Positions 27,070 to 36,025 of a stretch of DNA of 64,000 nt are shown in pieces. Below the pieces are notes generated by a model that was given only the letters and a program-made list of their open reading frames with translations, was not told the origin of the DNA and did no database searches. The translations under genes and the position numbers were made by a program. Numbering within the stretch: position 1 is the stretch's first letter; the number at the start of each line of letters is the position of its first letter. The stretch is from positions 1 to 64,000 of the forward strand of contig DAIMDW010000010.1 of the NCBI GenBank assembly GCA_036725605.1, read 5' to 3'. Origin of the DNA: CALBTQ01 sp036725605. Its GTDB lineage: Bacteria > Lernaellota > Lernaellaia > Lernaellales > Lernaellaceae.

Positions 27070-27086
27070 GAAATGGCCGGGCATGG

Positions 27087-29513
27087 TCATTCGTTGCCCG
27101 GGAACCAGACCGGGAACCGGTAGTAGTAAACCGCCGCTTGATCGCTGATCGCGTGCACCGTGTTGCCGAAAACCCGGATCGAATTGTACCGCTGGCCGTG
27201 ATACTCGCTGTCGACCCGCACTGTCGTCCAGGCGCCGGTGCGATTGGTGATGTAGTAGAAATTCGAGTAATGGAACATCGCTGAGTAGATGCGGTTGTTG
27301 TCGTCGATGGTCGTCGAGATGCCTTCGCTGTCGCCCATGTCCATGATGTATTCGCTTGACCAATCGCCCGAGGCATTGGTCATGTGCCGCAGGCTGTTCC
27401 AGCGATTGTAATACATGATGTGCGGATCGCCGGAATTGTCGACGACGACGTTCATCCCGTCGATGTAGCCCAACACGGGCGGCGGCGTTTGGATATCCCA
27501 CCCGGTATCGTCGCGCACGGCGTAAACCAGGTCGGAGTTGGTCGAAAAAAAGACGACGTGCAGGCGATCGTCGGCTCCGAAAGCCATGGTGTCCGGATAG
27601 GTCGGATAACCGGCGGCGAAGCTTTCGACGTTCCAGCCGCTCGCGTCCTGATGCGCGGCTTTGATCGTTCCGGCGTTGTCGTCGCGGTAGAGGATATGAA
27701 CGCGGCCGAAGCGGTCAAGGGTTTGCCAGAAGAGATAATAGCATTCGCATGAATCGTCGACGGCCTCGGTCGTCCAGGATCCGCTTTTGTCGGTCGTGTA
27801 CTTCAGGTGTCCGTCGATGTCCAGGTGCACAATGTGCGCGTGGTCCTGGGCGTCCAGCGACAACACGGCGCGACCGAAACATTCGCCCGCCGAGGCGATG
27901 TGATTGAGCGTCCATTCGTCGCCGTTTCGATAACCGTAGTAAAGCATGTACGGATCGACATCGAAATCGTCGCTGAGCAGATAGGCCACGTGCGGGCGGC
28001 CGAGGCTGTCCACCTGCAGCGAGACGCCGTATTCCGCCCGGCGCATGACGTTGATTTTGCGGTTTTCGATCTGGCCGTCGATGTAGGAGATCAAATACAG
28101 ATCGAACCATTTGACGGTCGTGATGTAGATGTTGTCCTCATCGTCGAGAACAATGCGCGGCCATTCCATGTAATTCCACGTGATCGGTGAAAAGGCGTGC
28201 CAATAGCCGAGCGATTTGTCGGCATAGTAAATCATCTCCGAACTGCTTCGGTTGGATTGGAAAGCCACGTGCGGCGATCCCTGACTATCGGCGGCGATGG
28301 AGACATCCTGCACTTCTTCATTGAGCGGCTCGGTGAAAACGTCCTCGGTCGTCCAGGCGCCACCGCGGTTGGTCGTGTAGTGAATGGTGTTTTCGCTGTA
28401 ATGAGCGATGTGCAGAAAGTTTTGCGGATCCAAATCCATTTCGAGGATGTAGCCGTCGTCGGTCGGGTAGCCCAATTCATGAATGTACCAGGAGCCCGAT
28501 CGCTTCGAGGCGACGCACAACTCGTAGGTGTACTTGCCGCCCTTGTCGTATCGTTTGTGATAGGTCAGCAACACGTAGCCGTTGGCGTCGACGCAGATCG
28601 ACAGCCCGTAGACGAGGGCTTGGTCGACGACGTCGAACGACCAGCTTCCGCCGGACTTGGTCGCCAACACCAACTGATTGGCCGAGGCGTCGTTGTAGGC
28701 GACGTGGACGACGTTGTTGTAAACGGCGACGTCGTTGTAATAGAAGGTGTCCGAACCGTCGATGGTTTCGATGTTCCAACCGCTTGCCGTTTCGCTCATC
28801 AATTTCAACGTACGTATCGGATCGCCGACGTACGAGATATAGGCGCGGTTGTCGGCGCCGACGGCCAGGTGCGGATTTTCGCCGACATCCGGCAAGAGTT
28901 CCTCCTGATGAGGTTGGCCGACGTAGCCGCGATTGATCGACATGTCGTTATAGTATTCGGAGATGACCACCAGTTCGCCGTCGGCGGCCATTTCGACGGA
29001 GAGTTGGTCGTGCCAGCTATTGGCGTAGCCTTCGATCTTCTCGACCAGCAAGTCGTCGTCGCCGGTATCGTCGTCGGTGGTGTCGTCATCGGTGGTGTCA
29101 TCATCGGTGGTGTCATCGTCGGTGGTATCATCATCGGCCGTATCATCATCGGTGGTGTCGTCGTCGGTGGTGTCATCATCGGTCGTATCATCGTCGGTGG
29201 AGTCGTCGTCGACCGTGTCGTCGTCGACCGTGTCGTCGTCGGTGGAGTCGTCGTCGGTCGTATCATCATCGGTGGTGTCGTCATCGACCGTGTCGTCGTC
29301 ACCGATGTGCATATCAATCAAGTCGTCGTCGTCGCCGAGGTCATCGTCCGACAGATCATCGTCTGACGAGTCGTCATCATCGTCGTCCGGCGTTGCGCTC
29401 GATGAATCGTCGTCATCATCGTCATTGCAAGTGCAGGCAATGCCGACCAAGGATAGGAAAAGGATAAAAATGAGGAAAAAAACGAGCCGCGGGCTAAGAG
29501 ATATACAACTCAT
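27087..29513 (-). CDS. large exported Asp/Thr-rich beta-propeller-like protein B
   Basis: 808 residues; the start at 29513 is chosen because AAGGAG precedes it. A paralogue of protein A along its whole length: signal sequence ending 'LVGIAC', stalk of DDDT units (about residues 30-155), then the same repeats ('LAVGADNRAYISYVG', 'LQVDSLGRPHVAYLLSDDF', 'LSLDAQDHAHIVHLDIDGHLKYTTDKSGSW', 'QTLDRFGRVHILYRDD') and the same C-terminus 'YYYRFPVWFPGNE'. The paralogues are tandem, separated by about 80 bp, each with its own promoter, so this is a duplication whose two copies are separately expressed. Function unknown. Confidence 0.8.
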   Translation of the reverse strand: MSCISLSPRLVFFLIFILFLSLVGIACTCNDDDDDDSSSATPDDDDDDSSDDDLSDDDLGDDDDLIDMHIGDDDTVDDDTTDDDTTDDDSTDDDTVDDDTVDDDSTDDDTTDDDTTDDDTTDDDTADDDTTDDDTTDDDTTDDDTTDDDTGDDDLLVEKIEGYANSWHDQLSVEMAADGELVVISEYYNDMSINRGYVGQPHQEELLPDVGENPHLAVGADNRAYISYVGDPIRTLKLMSETASGWNIETIDGSDTFYYNDVAVYNNVVHVAYNDASANQLVLATKSGGSWSFDVVDQALVYGLSICVDANGYVLLTYHKRYDKGGKYTYELCVASKRSGSWYIHELGYPTDDGYILEMDLDPQNFLHIAHYSENTIHYTTNRGGAWTTEDVFTEPLNEEVQDVSIAADSQGSPHVAFQSNRSSSEMIYYADKSLGYWHAFSPITWNYMEWPRIVLDDEDNIYITTVKWFDLYLISYIDGQIENRKINVMRRAEYGVSLQVDSLGRPHVAYLLSDDFDVDPYMLYYGYRNGDEWTLNHIASAGECFGRAVLSLDAQDHAHIVHLDIDGHLKYTTDKSGSWTTEAVDDSCECYYLFWQTLDRFGRVHILYRDDNAGTIKAAHQDASGWNVESFAAGYPTYPDTMAFGADDRLHVVFFSTNSDLVYAVRDDTGWDIQTPPPVLGYIDGMNVVVDNSGDPHIMYYNRWNSLRHMTNASGDWSSEYIMDMGDSEGISTTIDDNNRIYSAMFHYSNFYYITNRTGAWTTVRVDSEYHGQRYNSIRVFGNTVHAISDQAAVYYYRFPVWFPGNE
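29049..29421. repeat. Asp/Thr coding repeat (protein B stalk)
   Basis: Same 15-bp DDDTx unit as in protein A, with a more Asp/Ser-rich head next to the cysteine. The units are degenerate at the DNA level. Copy number probably varies between relatives, as expected of coding minisatellites. Confidence 0.9.
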
Positions 29514-29544
29514 CGTTATCTCCTTCGCCCCCAAGTGATGGGTC

Positions 29545-29572
29545 ACCATACCATGGTTATTTGGGATGTCAA
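29545..29572 (-). promoter_or_regulatory. sigma-70-type promoter of protein B
   Basis: Minus strand: TTGACA (29572-29567), 16-base spacer with the shared sequence AAATAACCATG, then TATGGT (29550-29545), about 32 bp before the start codon. Same geometry as the promoter of protein A. Confidence 0.55.
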
Positions 29573-29579
29573 GAATTGC

Positions 29580-31007
29580 TTAGGCGCGGCGGCTGAGCAG
29601 AAAACGGCGCAGGAAACTCCACGCGGCGCGCCACAGCAGCGGGCGGCCCGACGGCTCGCGCAACCGGCGCAGGTAGTGGGCGACGATGCGCGGGCGCAGA
29701 TAAAATTTGCGGTAGAGCCGGCGGCGGAATTGGCGCAGGCAGGGCGCGGTCAGATCGCGCGGCACGAAGACCACCTCGTGCTCGCTCATCTGGCGGTGAT
29801 CGCCGATGATGTCGCCGTGATTTTCGGCGTCGGCGGCCAGCTCGGTGTTGGGGAAGGGCGTGTAGTAGCTGATCATCACGTCGTCGAGCGGCGCCTTGAG
29901 CAGGAAGTCGCGCGTGGCCGCGAGCGTCTGGCGCGTTTCGCCGGGCACGCCGAGCATGATGAAGGCCTTGGTCGAGATGCCCACCTTGCGCACGGCGGCG
30001 ACCGCGGCGAGCGCCTGTTCGACGGTCGTGCCTTTGCCGAGGGTGCGCAGCAGATTGTCGTTGCCCGACTCGATGCCGAAGGCCGCCTGCCAGCAACCGG
30101 CCTCGGCCAGCTCGCGCAGCGTGAACTCCTGCAGTTTCTGATCGACGCGCCCCTGGCAGGAAAACGACAACGGCAGGCCCGAGCGTTTGATCGCACGGCA
30201 CAGCTCGACCAGCCGCCCCTCGTCGTAGAAAAGACTTTCGTCGTGGAAGGCGAAGTCGACGATCGAGTGATGGCGGTAGAGGTGTTCCATCATCATGAAC
30301 ACGTGCCCGGCGCTGTGGGCGCGCAGGCGCCGGCCGAAGACGCTGTTGTCGCAGAAGGTGCAGCGATAGGGGCAGCCGCGCGCGGTGAACAGGATCGTCG
30401 AGGGCAGACGATACACCGACTGCGGGCTGGGATGATAATGCGCGGCGAGCTCCGGCAACAGGTCCCACGCGGGCAGGGGCAGCTTGTCCAGATCCTTGAT
30501 CAGCGGGCGCGATTTGCTGTAGCGCACGACGCCGCCGTCGCGGTAAGCCACGCCGGGCACCGCGGCCGGTTCGCCGTGATTCTCGACTTCGCTGAAAATT
30601 TCCACGGCGGTGACTTCGCCCTCGCCGAGCACGAGGTAGTCGATCGAGCGGTAGGTGTCCAGCACCGCCTCGGGCATCGCGGTGGCGTGCGCGCCGCCGA
30701 CCACGACCACGCAGTCGGGCGTGAGCAGCTTAACTTTGGCGGCGATTTGCGCGGCGATGTGGATCGAGATCGTCGTGGCGGTCAGGCCGCAGACAAGCGG
30801 TTGTTCGTCGGCGACGGCGCGGGCCGTGCTCTCGATGTCGTACCCATTCACATTGGCGTCGATGATCGCCACGTCGATGTCGCTGCGGCGCAACGAGGCG
30901 GCGAGATAGGCCAGGCCGATGTTGGGCAGGCGATTGCCGACGTCGGCCAGGCGGCCGTAGCGCGCCTGCGCGGAAAGGGGCGGATTGACCAGCACGAAAT
31001 CGGCCAT
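29580..31007 (-). CDS. B12-binding-domain radical SAM protein
   Basis: 475 residues; ATG at 31007 with GGAGG upstream. Residues 1-150 form a cobalamin-binding-like Rossmann domain ('LVNPPLSAQ', 'NIGLAYLAASLRRSDIDVAIIDAN', 'VVVGGAHATAMPEAVL', 'YLVLGEGEVTAVEIF'). The radical SAM core follows with the cluster motif 'TARGCPYRCTFCDNSVFG' (CxxxCxxC), then 'FGIESGNDNLLRTLGKGTT' and 'MLGVPGETRQTLAATRDF'. Members of this class methylate unreactive carbons or remodel rings in lipids, cofactors and natural products. The gene starts 2 bp after the BtrH-like gene, so the two are almost certainly one transcript. Confidence 0.92.
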   Translation of the reverse strand: MADFVLVNPPLSAQARYGRLADVGNRLPNIGLAYLAASLRRSDIDVAIIDANVNGYDIESTARAVADEQPLVCGLTATTISIHIAAQIAAKVKLLTPDCVVVVGGAHATAMPEAVLDTYRSIDYLVLGEGEVTAVEIFSEVENHGEPAAVPGVAYRDGGVVRYSKSRPLIKDLDKLPLPAWDLLPELAAHYHPSPQSVYRLPSTILFTARGCPYRCTFCDNSVFGRRLRAHSAGHVFMMMEHLYRHHSIVDFAFHDESLFYDEGRLVELCRAIKRSGLPLSFSCQGRVDQKLQEFTLRELAEAGCWQAAFGIESGNDNLLRTLGKGTTVEQALAAVAAVRKVGISTKAFIMLGVPGETRQTLAATRDFLLKAPLDDVMISYYTPFPNTELAADAENHGDIIGDHRQMSEHEVVFVPRDLTAPCLRQFRRRLYRKFYLRPRIVAHYLRRLREPSGRPLLWRAAWSFLRRFLLSRRA

Positions 31008-31009
31008 CG

Positions 31010-32020
31010 TCAGCCTCCGTCCGCTCCCGCGCAACGGCATTCGCGCGCGGCGAGGTGATAATCGCGTTCCCGTTCGTACACGGTTAGCATACGCCGGGCG
31101 GCCCGGTCAAAACCGTGCGGTTCGTCCTTTTCGGAAACGTCGCGCAGGCACAGCGCCAACTCGGTCCAGGCCGCGGCGACCTGGCGCATGCGCCCCGTCA
31201 GATCGAGCCGTGCGATGTCGGCGCAATAGGGTTGCACCTGGTCGAGGAACTCGGCGTACATCGTGCGGAAGGCGCCGCCGCCGGTGCCGCGTTTTTCGAT
31301 GACCTGATAGGCGAAACGCGCGCTCCACGACCAGTCGGGCGCCTGCGCCCATTGTTCCAACTCCGCCGCGGCCTTGGCCAGCCCGGCCAGCCCGAACGTC
31401 GGCCCGCGATCGTCCAGCAGGCGCGCGGAACAAGCGGCGATCGCCGCGGGCACCGCCTGTTCGAGCTGGGTGAGCGCCGGAGGAATCCGCACGTCGTAGA
31501 AGTTGTTCTGCAAAATCCACGGCGGCGCGGTATGCGAACGCGCCTTGGTCAGCGAGGCCAGCGACAGGGTTTGCAGGTCGGGAAATTCGTTGTCGCTGAT
31601 CGTCGCCGTTTGCGCCCGCTCGTCGTAGCCGACGACCAGCACCTTGTGTCCGCCGAAGTGCGTTTTGGTGCGGTAGTAATCCAGCCAGCGAATGTCGACC
31701 TGAATCATCGCCGGGCGGCCGGCGTCGATCTCGTCGCGCACCCAGCGCCAGGCCAGCGCGTCGTCGGCGGTGGTGCGCACGGCGACCGGCACGCCCAGGC
31801 TGCGGAAGCAGTCGACTTCCAGGTCGCCCATGCGGCCCATGATGATGCGCGTGGGGCTGAGCGACTCGTCGACCATATAGAAAAAATCGAGGCCCGCGCC
31901 CAATCCCAGGCACATCGCCTCGGTGATCGTATGGCCGTGGTGGGCCAGCAGCAGGCTGATGGACGTGGTCGCGCAATGGTTGCCGGGCGCGTGACGGAAA
32001 TCGGCGAGTCGGTTATCCAT
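31010..32020 (-). CDS. BtrH N-terminal-domain / DUF4872-like protein
   Basis: 336 residues. The N-terminal half has the layout of the BtrH N-terminal family: 'PGNHCATTSISLLLAHHG' with a Cys nucleophile candidate C16, 'EAMCLGLGAGLDFFYM', 'RPAMIQVDIRWLDYYR', then 'HFGGHKVLVVGYDE' (His) and 'ATISDNEFPDLQTLSL' (Asp/Asn). The C-terminal half is helical and fits DUF4872. BtrH of butirosin biosynthesis transfers an acyl group from a carrier protein to an aminoglycoside. No carrier protein or aminoglycoside genes are nearby, so acyl or peptidyl transfer on another substrate is only a suggestion. Coupled to the radical SAM gene downstream. Confidence 0.75.
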   Translation of the reverse strand: MDNRLADFRHAPGNHCATTSISLLLAHHGHTITEAMCLGLGAGLDFFYMVDESLSPTRIIMGRMGDLEVDCFRSLGVPVAVRTTADDALAWRWVRDEIDAGRPAMIQVDIRWLDYYRTKTHFGGHKVLVVGYDERAQTATISDNEFPDLQTLSLASLTKARSHTAPPWILQNNFYDVRIPPALTQLEQAVPAAIAACSARLLDDRGPTFGLAGLAKAAAELEQWAQAPDWSWSARFAYQVIEKRGTGGGAFRTMYAEFLDQVQPYCADIARLDLTGRMRQVAAAWTELALCLRDVSEKDEPHGFDRAARRMLTVYERERDYHLAARECRCAGADGG

Positions 32021-32095
32021 TCATCCCCGTTTCATTGGCTGTCGGCAAAGAGCATGCATGCCCGGCGCATGCGGGTCAAGTCGGGAAGTTTGGAT

Positions 32096-32128
32096 AAATA
32101 AAGGAAAGGCCGCCCACAAGGGGCGGCC
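32096..32128 (-). terminator. rho-independent terminator after the SBBP/Cys-rich protein gene
   Basis: Perfect 8-bp stem GGCCGCCC-ACAAG-GGGCGGCC (32108-32128). On the minus strand it is followed by TTTCCTTTATTT. It sits 20 bp past the stop codon of the 32.1-34.4 kb gene. Confidence 0.75.
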
Positions 32129-32147
32129 CGCCAAGGCACAAGGTCGG

Positions 32148-34448
32148 TTAGAAGCAACCGCCGCCGCTGTCATCGTCGTCGTCGCTGCCGCCGGGCGTGT
32201 CGTCATCGCCGGGCGTGTCATCGTCAACGGGCGGCGTGTCGTCATCAACGGGCGGCGTGTCGTCATCAACGGGCGGCGTGTCGTCATCGTCGGGCGGCGT
32301 GTCGTCATCGTCGGGCGTCGTGTCGTCGTCGGTCAGGGCGTCGCAGGAGTCGGCGTCTTCGTTGCATTCCTCGGTTGCTTCATCGCAGGGATCGCCGCTG
32401 GAAACGCAATCGTCCTGCGTTTCGTCGCAGACTTCCTCGCCGGTGCAGAATAGGCCGTCGTCGGGACAACTGACCGCCGTGCCGGCCTGACAATCGTTGG
32501 TTGCGTCGCAGGTTTCGTCGCCGTTGCAGTATTGGCCGTCGTCGCAATTGGCGTCGTTAGCGGCGAATTGGCAATCGTTGGTCGCGTCGCAGGTATCGTC
32601 GGTACAATCAACGCCGTCGTCGCAGTTGGCGTCGTTGGCGGTGAATTGGCAATCGTTGGTCGCGTCGCAGGTATCGTCGGTGCAATCGACGCCGTCGTCG
32701 CACAGAGCGTTGTTGGGCGTGTTTTCGCAGCCGTTGTTCAGGTCGCAAACGTCCTCGGTGCAACCGACGCCGTCGTCGCAGAGGGCGTTGTTGGCTTCGT
32801 ACTGACAATCCTCGGCCGCGTCGCAGGTGTCGGTGGTGCAATCGTGACCGTCGTCGCAATTGGCATTGTTGGGCGTGCTGATGCAAACGCCGTCGCTGCA
32901 GACGTCGTCGGTGCAGTCAACGCCGTCGCTGCACGCGGCGCCGTTGTTGTACGACCAGTTCTCGTCGTCTTGCGTGGAGTCGCAAACGTAACAGGGATTG
33001 GACGGATGTTGCTCGCCGTCCTGATAGCAAACGGCGGAAATGAAACATCCGCCGCAGAATTTGGTAACTTGAAAGTCGCCATTGGTGGTAGAGTCTGACA
33101 TCCGGCCGACTGTATAGACATGTCCATGCTCGCCGGGCAAGACAACCAAGCCGGAATCCCCATGATGTGATGAGGGATCTACGTGGCCAGCCCAATGCCG
33201 CGTGCCGTCAGGCAGAAATTTCAACAGCAATATGTCCAAGGCATCTGTTTCGGTTGATTCGCTTCCGACTACATAGAGGTTTCCCAATTCGTCAAAGGAG
33301 AGGGACTTGCACTCCTCGCCGTGGTTATAGGCGCCGTTGTAGCGATCGAACCATTGTTGGATGCCGTCGTTGTCGTACTTGATCGTAATGCAATCTGCAT
33401 AGCTGTTATCAGCGATGGATTTGCCGGTGACGTACACATTGCCTTCCTGATCGACTGCGAGTCGCTGGGGCAGACTATCATCGAGCGCGGGATTGGTATA
33501 GCGAGTTTCCCATTGCAGGTCACCGTCCGAATTGTACATGAGCGTAATAATGTCGTAGTAGTCGTATATGTTTTTTGAAGAACCTGTCACATAAATGTTG
33601 CCGTCGCCGTCAACAGCCATATCCCGAGGGCTGTCCTCTGATAAGGCGGCGCTGCCATATTGGGCCAACCACTGTTGTTCACCGGCATTGTTGTACTTGA
33701 TAACCACAATGTCGTAATCGACTGCGTCAGAGGCCGAAATGAGCGATTGGCCGGCGACGATGACATTGTTTTCGTTATCCAGGGCGATGAGGGAAAATGT
33801 GTCCCAGGTTTCATCGGGATTGTCATAGACGTTGATCCATTCCTGCCCGCTGTCGTTGTACTTAAGAGCCAATGCGTTCCGATTTCCCGTCATGGGGCCG
33901 GTGCAGCCGGCAACGTAAATGTTGCCTTCGTCGTCCAGAGTAATTGCGCTGCCGACGTCCAGATTGTTGTCCGGATTGTTGTAGGTGATTTGTCTCACCA
34001 TGCTGCCATCACTGTTGTAAGCCATGATTATTAGATTGTAGTCCTGGGTGGCATGAATTTCAGAGCCGGTCACGTATACGTTTTCATCAGCATCCAAGGC
34101 GATTTTTGTGAATCCGTCTGTGCTGTCGCCGGAACCGGCGTAGGTGACCGCCCATTGTAGCTGTCCGAGGTTATTGAACTTGACTAAAAGCGCATCATCG
34201 CCGCCGAATGGCATGTTCGCCTGACCGGCAATATAAATGTTTTCTGCACTGTCCAGGATGGCGGCTCGCGGATAGTCCGATCTGCTTGCCCGGTCATAGG
34301 TTGAGCTCCATACATAAAAACTCAAATCATCGGACGAGTCTTCGCTTGTTTCCGTTGCCGCCAAGTGTTTGCTGCCGAGAGAAAATAGGAGCACACAAGC
34401 CAAGAGGAGCGAAAGAAGCCAAGGCTTCTTTATCCATACTGCTTCCAT
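32148..34448 (-). CDS. exported SBBP-propeller protein with Cys-rich repeats, Asp/Pro stalk and C-terminal GGGCF
   Basis: 766 residues; ATG with GGAGGT. A signal sequence (LLSLLLACVLLFSLG) is followed by eight or so SBBP-like repeats of about 55 residues ('DADENVYVTGSEI...DYNLIIMAYNSDGSMV', 'DGDGNIYVTGSS', 'DQEGNVYVTGKS'). From about residue 470 come Cys-rich units 'CDDGVDCTDDTCDATNDCQF', like those found in myxobacterial surface proteins. The end is an Asp/Thr/Pro linker (DDDTPP units) closing with 'DDDDDSGGGCF'. No C-terminal membrane helix follows, unlike MYXO-CTERM proteins. The terminal Cys could be an anchoring point. Role unknown, probably surface-exposed. Confidence 0.82.
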   Translation of the reverse strand: MEAVWIKKPWLLSLLLACVLLFSLGSKHLAATETSEDSSDDLSFYVWSSTYDRASRSDYPRAAILDSAENIYIAGQANMPFGGDDALLVKFNNLGQLQWAVTYAGSGDSTDGFTKIALDADENVYVTGSEIHATQDYNLIIMAYNSDGSMVRQITYNNPDNNLDVGSAITLDDEGNIYVAGCTGPMTGNRNALALKYNDSGQEWINVYDNPDETWDTFSLIALDNENNVIVAGQSLISASDAVDYDIVVIKYNNAGEQQWLAQYGSAALSEDSPRDMAVDGDGNIYVTGSSKNIYDYYDIITLMYNSDGDLQWETRYTNPALDDSLPQRLAVDQEGNVYVTGKSIADNSYADCITIKYDNDGIQQWFDRYNGAYNHGEECKSLSFDELGNLYVVGSESTETDALDILLLKFLPDGTRHWAGHVDPSSHHGDSGLVVLPGEHGHVYTVGRMSDSTTNGDFQVTKFCGGCFISAVCYQDGEQHPSNPCYVCDSTQDDENWSYNNGAACSDGVDCTDDVCSDGVCISTPNNANCDDGHDCTTDTCDAAEDCQYEANNALCDDGVGCTEDVCDLNNGCENTPNNALCDDGVDCTDDTCDATNDCQFTANDANCDDGVDCTDDTCDATNDCQFAANDANCDDGQYCNGDETCDATNDCQAGTAVSCPDDGLFCTGEEVCDETQDDCVSSGDPCDEATEECNEDADSCDALTDDDTTPDDDDTPPDDDDTPPVDDDTPPVDDDTPPVDDDTPGDDDTPGGSDDDDDSGGGCF
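32163..32337. repeat. Asp/Thr/Pro coding repeat near the C-terminus
   Basis: 18-bp units encoding DDDTPP/DDDDTP, placed at the C-terminal side of the protein and ending five residues before its final Cys. This is the mirror image of the N-terminal stalks of proteins A and B. Confidence 0.85.
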
Positions 34449-34742
34449 GAGTAACCTCCAAAACTCAATATGTTGTTGGATTATTTTTCTGGGTATAATT
34501 TAATTATGCTCCCATTAAAAAACATTAATTTTTCTTAAAAACAAGAGCATGCTGCCGAAAATAGAATATACGTCCTAGCCGATTGATAAAGATAAAGAGA
34601 AATCTTGGAAGATGTGGAAGCGGCATTTTATTGCCGGAGAAATTTTTGCCGTCGCGCGGGCGCACCTCTCCTGTGCGTCAGGAGAGGTGGCTATAGGCAA
34701 GGGAATTCGGCGCGATGGGGATGGGTCGCGCTTGCCGCCGAC
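34449..34742. other. AT-rich upstream region and hairpin
   Basis: 294 bp without a gene. The part next to 34448 is AT-rich and probably holds the promoter of the SBBP protein; no clear -35/-10 pair can be chosen. At 34663-34689 there is a perfect 11-bp stem CACCTCTCCTG-TGCGT-CAGGAGAGGTG, 54 bp past the stop of the DUF3052-like gene on the minus strand. It could end that transcript although no T-run directly follows. Confidence 0.55.
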
Positions 34743-35141
34743 TCAGTCTTGCAACGGCAGGACGAATCCCAGGGTCTGTGTGTCCGCATCCACGGAGCAG
34801 ATTTTGGTCGATTCCAAATTGGCGCGGGTCACGTCGGAGGTGACCGTTTCGCGCGTGATGGTCAACCGTTGCTTACGCATCTGCTTTTTTTTCGGAAAGA
34901 AGAACCACAGTTGTCCTGTTTCGTCGATCGAATCCCTGTAGTTGTTGGCCAATTGGGTGGCGTCGTCGCCTTCCCGCAACCAGATCAGCACCATGGGCAC
35001 TTTGCCCATCGGTTTTTCAAAGAGAAAATTAACTTCCGTCGCCATCTCTTTTTCAATGCGTGCCAGGATCTTATCGTCGGGATTGACGACCAGGATATGG
35101 TCGTTTGGCCAGATGCCGAGTTTTTGCGAAATCGTCTTCAC
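34743..35141 (-). CDS. DUF3052-like small protein
   Basis: 132 residues. A GTG at 35141 with GGAAGG seven bases upstream is preferred to a TTG two codons earlier. The pattern 'LGIWPNDHILVVNPDD', then 'VPMVLIWLREGDDATQLANNY', then 'DETGQLWFFFPKKK' fits the DUF3052 layout ('...lDpdG.lWv..pK..'), a family with no established function. The C-terminal 40 residues resemble the same family's second half ('VTSDVTRANLESTKICSVDADTQTLGFVLP'). It follows the SCP2-like gene by about 110 bp on the same strand. Confidence 0.6.
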   Translation of the reverse strand: MKTISQKLGIWPNDHILVVNPDDKILARIEKEMATEVNFLFEKPMGKVPMVLIWLREGDDATQLANNYRDSIDETGQLWFFFPKKKQMRKQRLTITRETVTSDVTRANLESTKICSVDADTQTLGFVLPLQD

Positions 35142-35249
35142 TCGCAAACCTTCCTTTGCTGCACGTCTCGTGTCTTCATGCGAATATCTTTCGTCCGCGG
35201 CATCATCCCATGATTTTTTTATTCATTTGTAAAATGACAGCGGGAGGAG

Positions 35250-36023
35250 CTAGGCCAATAGCTCCTCCACGAACTGCATGCGCAAACCGATTTCCTTGGA
35301 ATACTCCATCGCTCCTTCGGTAACCACGTAGCCCTTTTTCACCGCGTCGACCAACGCGGCTTTGCTGGTCAGCACCTGGTAGGCGCCTTCGATGTCGCTG
35401 AATTTCATCAGCACGAAAGGACGCCGGCGGGTGTAGACGCCGCGGCCGGATTTGGTCTTGCCCGCTTTCATGCGCAGGTAGGCCGACGGAGCGCCTTCGC
35501 CCTGCACGACCCACTGGTAGATGCGGTCGGGGCTGGTTTTGGTCATTTTGACCATGCCCTCTTCGCCAGCCTTGTTGAGCTGGGAGAGCGCGGTGGTGAT
35601 CATGTAGATCAACAGTTTCACTTTCAGCGCGCGCTTCTCGGGCTTTTTCGGATCGGCGTTGGGCATCAGCAATTTCAGCGACAGCAGCAGCGGCACGGTG
35701 CGCGCGATCAGGTCGAGCCGGTACAGGCCTTTGACCGCCGCGGGCAGGGCCGGCTTGCCGCCGAAGAAATCGTTGAGTCCTTGGAGGTTTTTAAAGATGA
35801 ACGAAACGGTCGGATGCTCGTGTTTGCCGCGTTTGACCTCGAGGGTGTCGTTTGCGAACACGAGGTGCGCGGCGAGATCCGAGTCCTTGCTTTCAAACTG
35901 CACCACTCCGGTCATGTTCCTGGTGATCGTGCGCATGATCTTGTCGTCCTCGCGAACGATTTTGACCAGAGGCAGCGCGGCGAACAGGAACAGCCGGGCG
36001 CGTAATTCATCTCGAGTCGGCAT
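35250..36023 (-). CDS. SCP2-like lipid-binding domain protein
   Basis: 257 residues. The N-terminal 110 residues show an SCP2-type pattern ('GVVQFESKDSDLAAHLVFANDTLEVKRGKHEHPTVSFIFKNLQGLNDFFGGKPALPAAVKG'). SCP2 domains bind sterols or acyl lipids in a hydrophobic tunnel. The rest ('MITTALSQLNKAGEEGMVKM', 'KTKSGRGVYTRRRPFVLMKFSDIEGAYQVL') is not recognised. It starts 2 bp after the transketolase C-terminal subunit gene, in the same orientation, so it is probably part of that operon. The metabolic connection is unclear. Confidence 0.55.
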   Translation of the reverse strand: MPTRDELRARLFLFAALPLVKIVREDDKIMRTITRNMTGVVQFESKDSDLAAHLVFANDTLEVKRGKHEHPTVSFIFKNLQGLNDFFGGKPALPAAVKGLYRLDLIARTVPLLLSLKLLMPNADPKKPEKRALKVKLLIYMITTALSQLNKAGEEGMVKMTKTSPDRIYQWVVQGEGAPSAYLRMKAGKTKSGRGVYTRRRPFVLMKFSDIEGAYQVLTSKAALVDAVKKGYVVTEGAMEYSKEIGLRMQFVEELLA

Positions 36024-36025
36024 GG

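Noticed and set aside
26571..29421. Regular short repeats resembling a CRISPR array
   Set aside because: Units of 15 bp have no unique spacers, lie in frame inside genes and encode DDDTx. No cas gene is nearby.
34605..35213. Plus-strand open frame across the hairpin and the DUF3052-like gene
   Set aside because: No ribosome site or recognisable motif. The minus-strand frame has a family-like pattern and a proper start.
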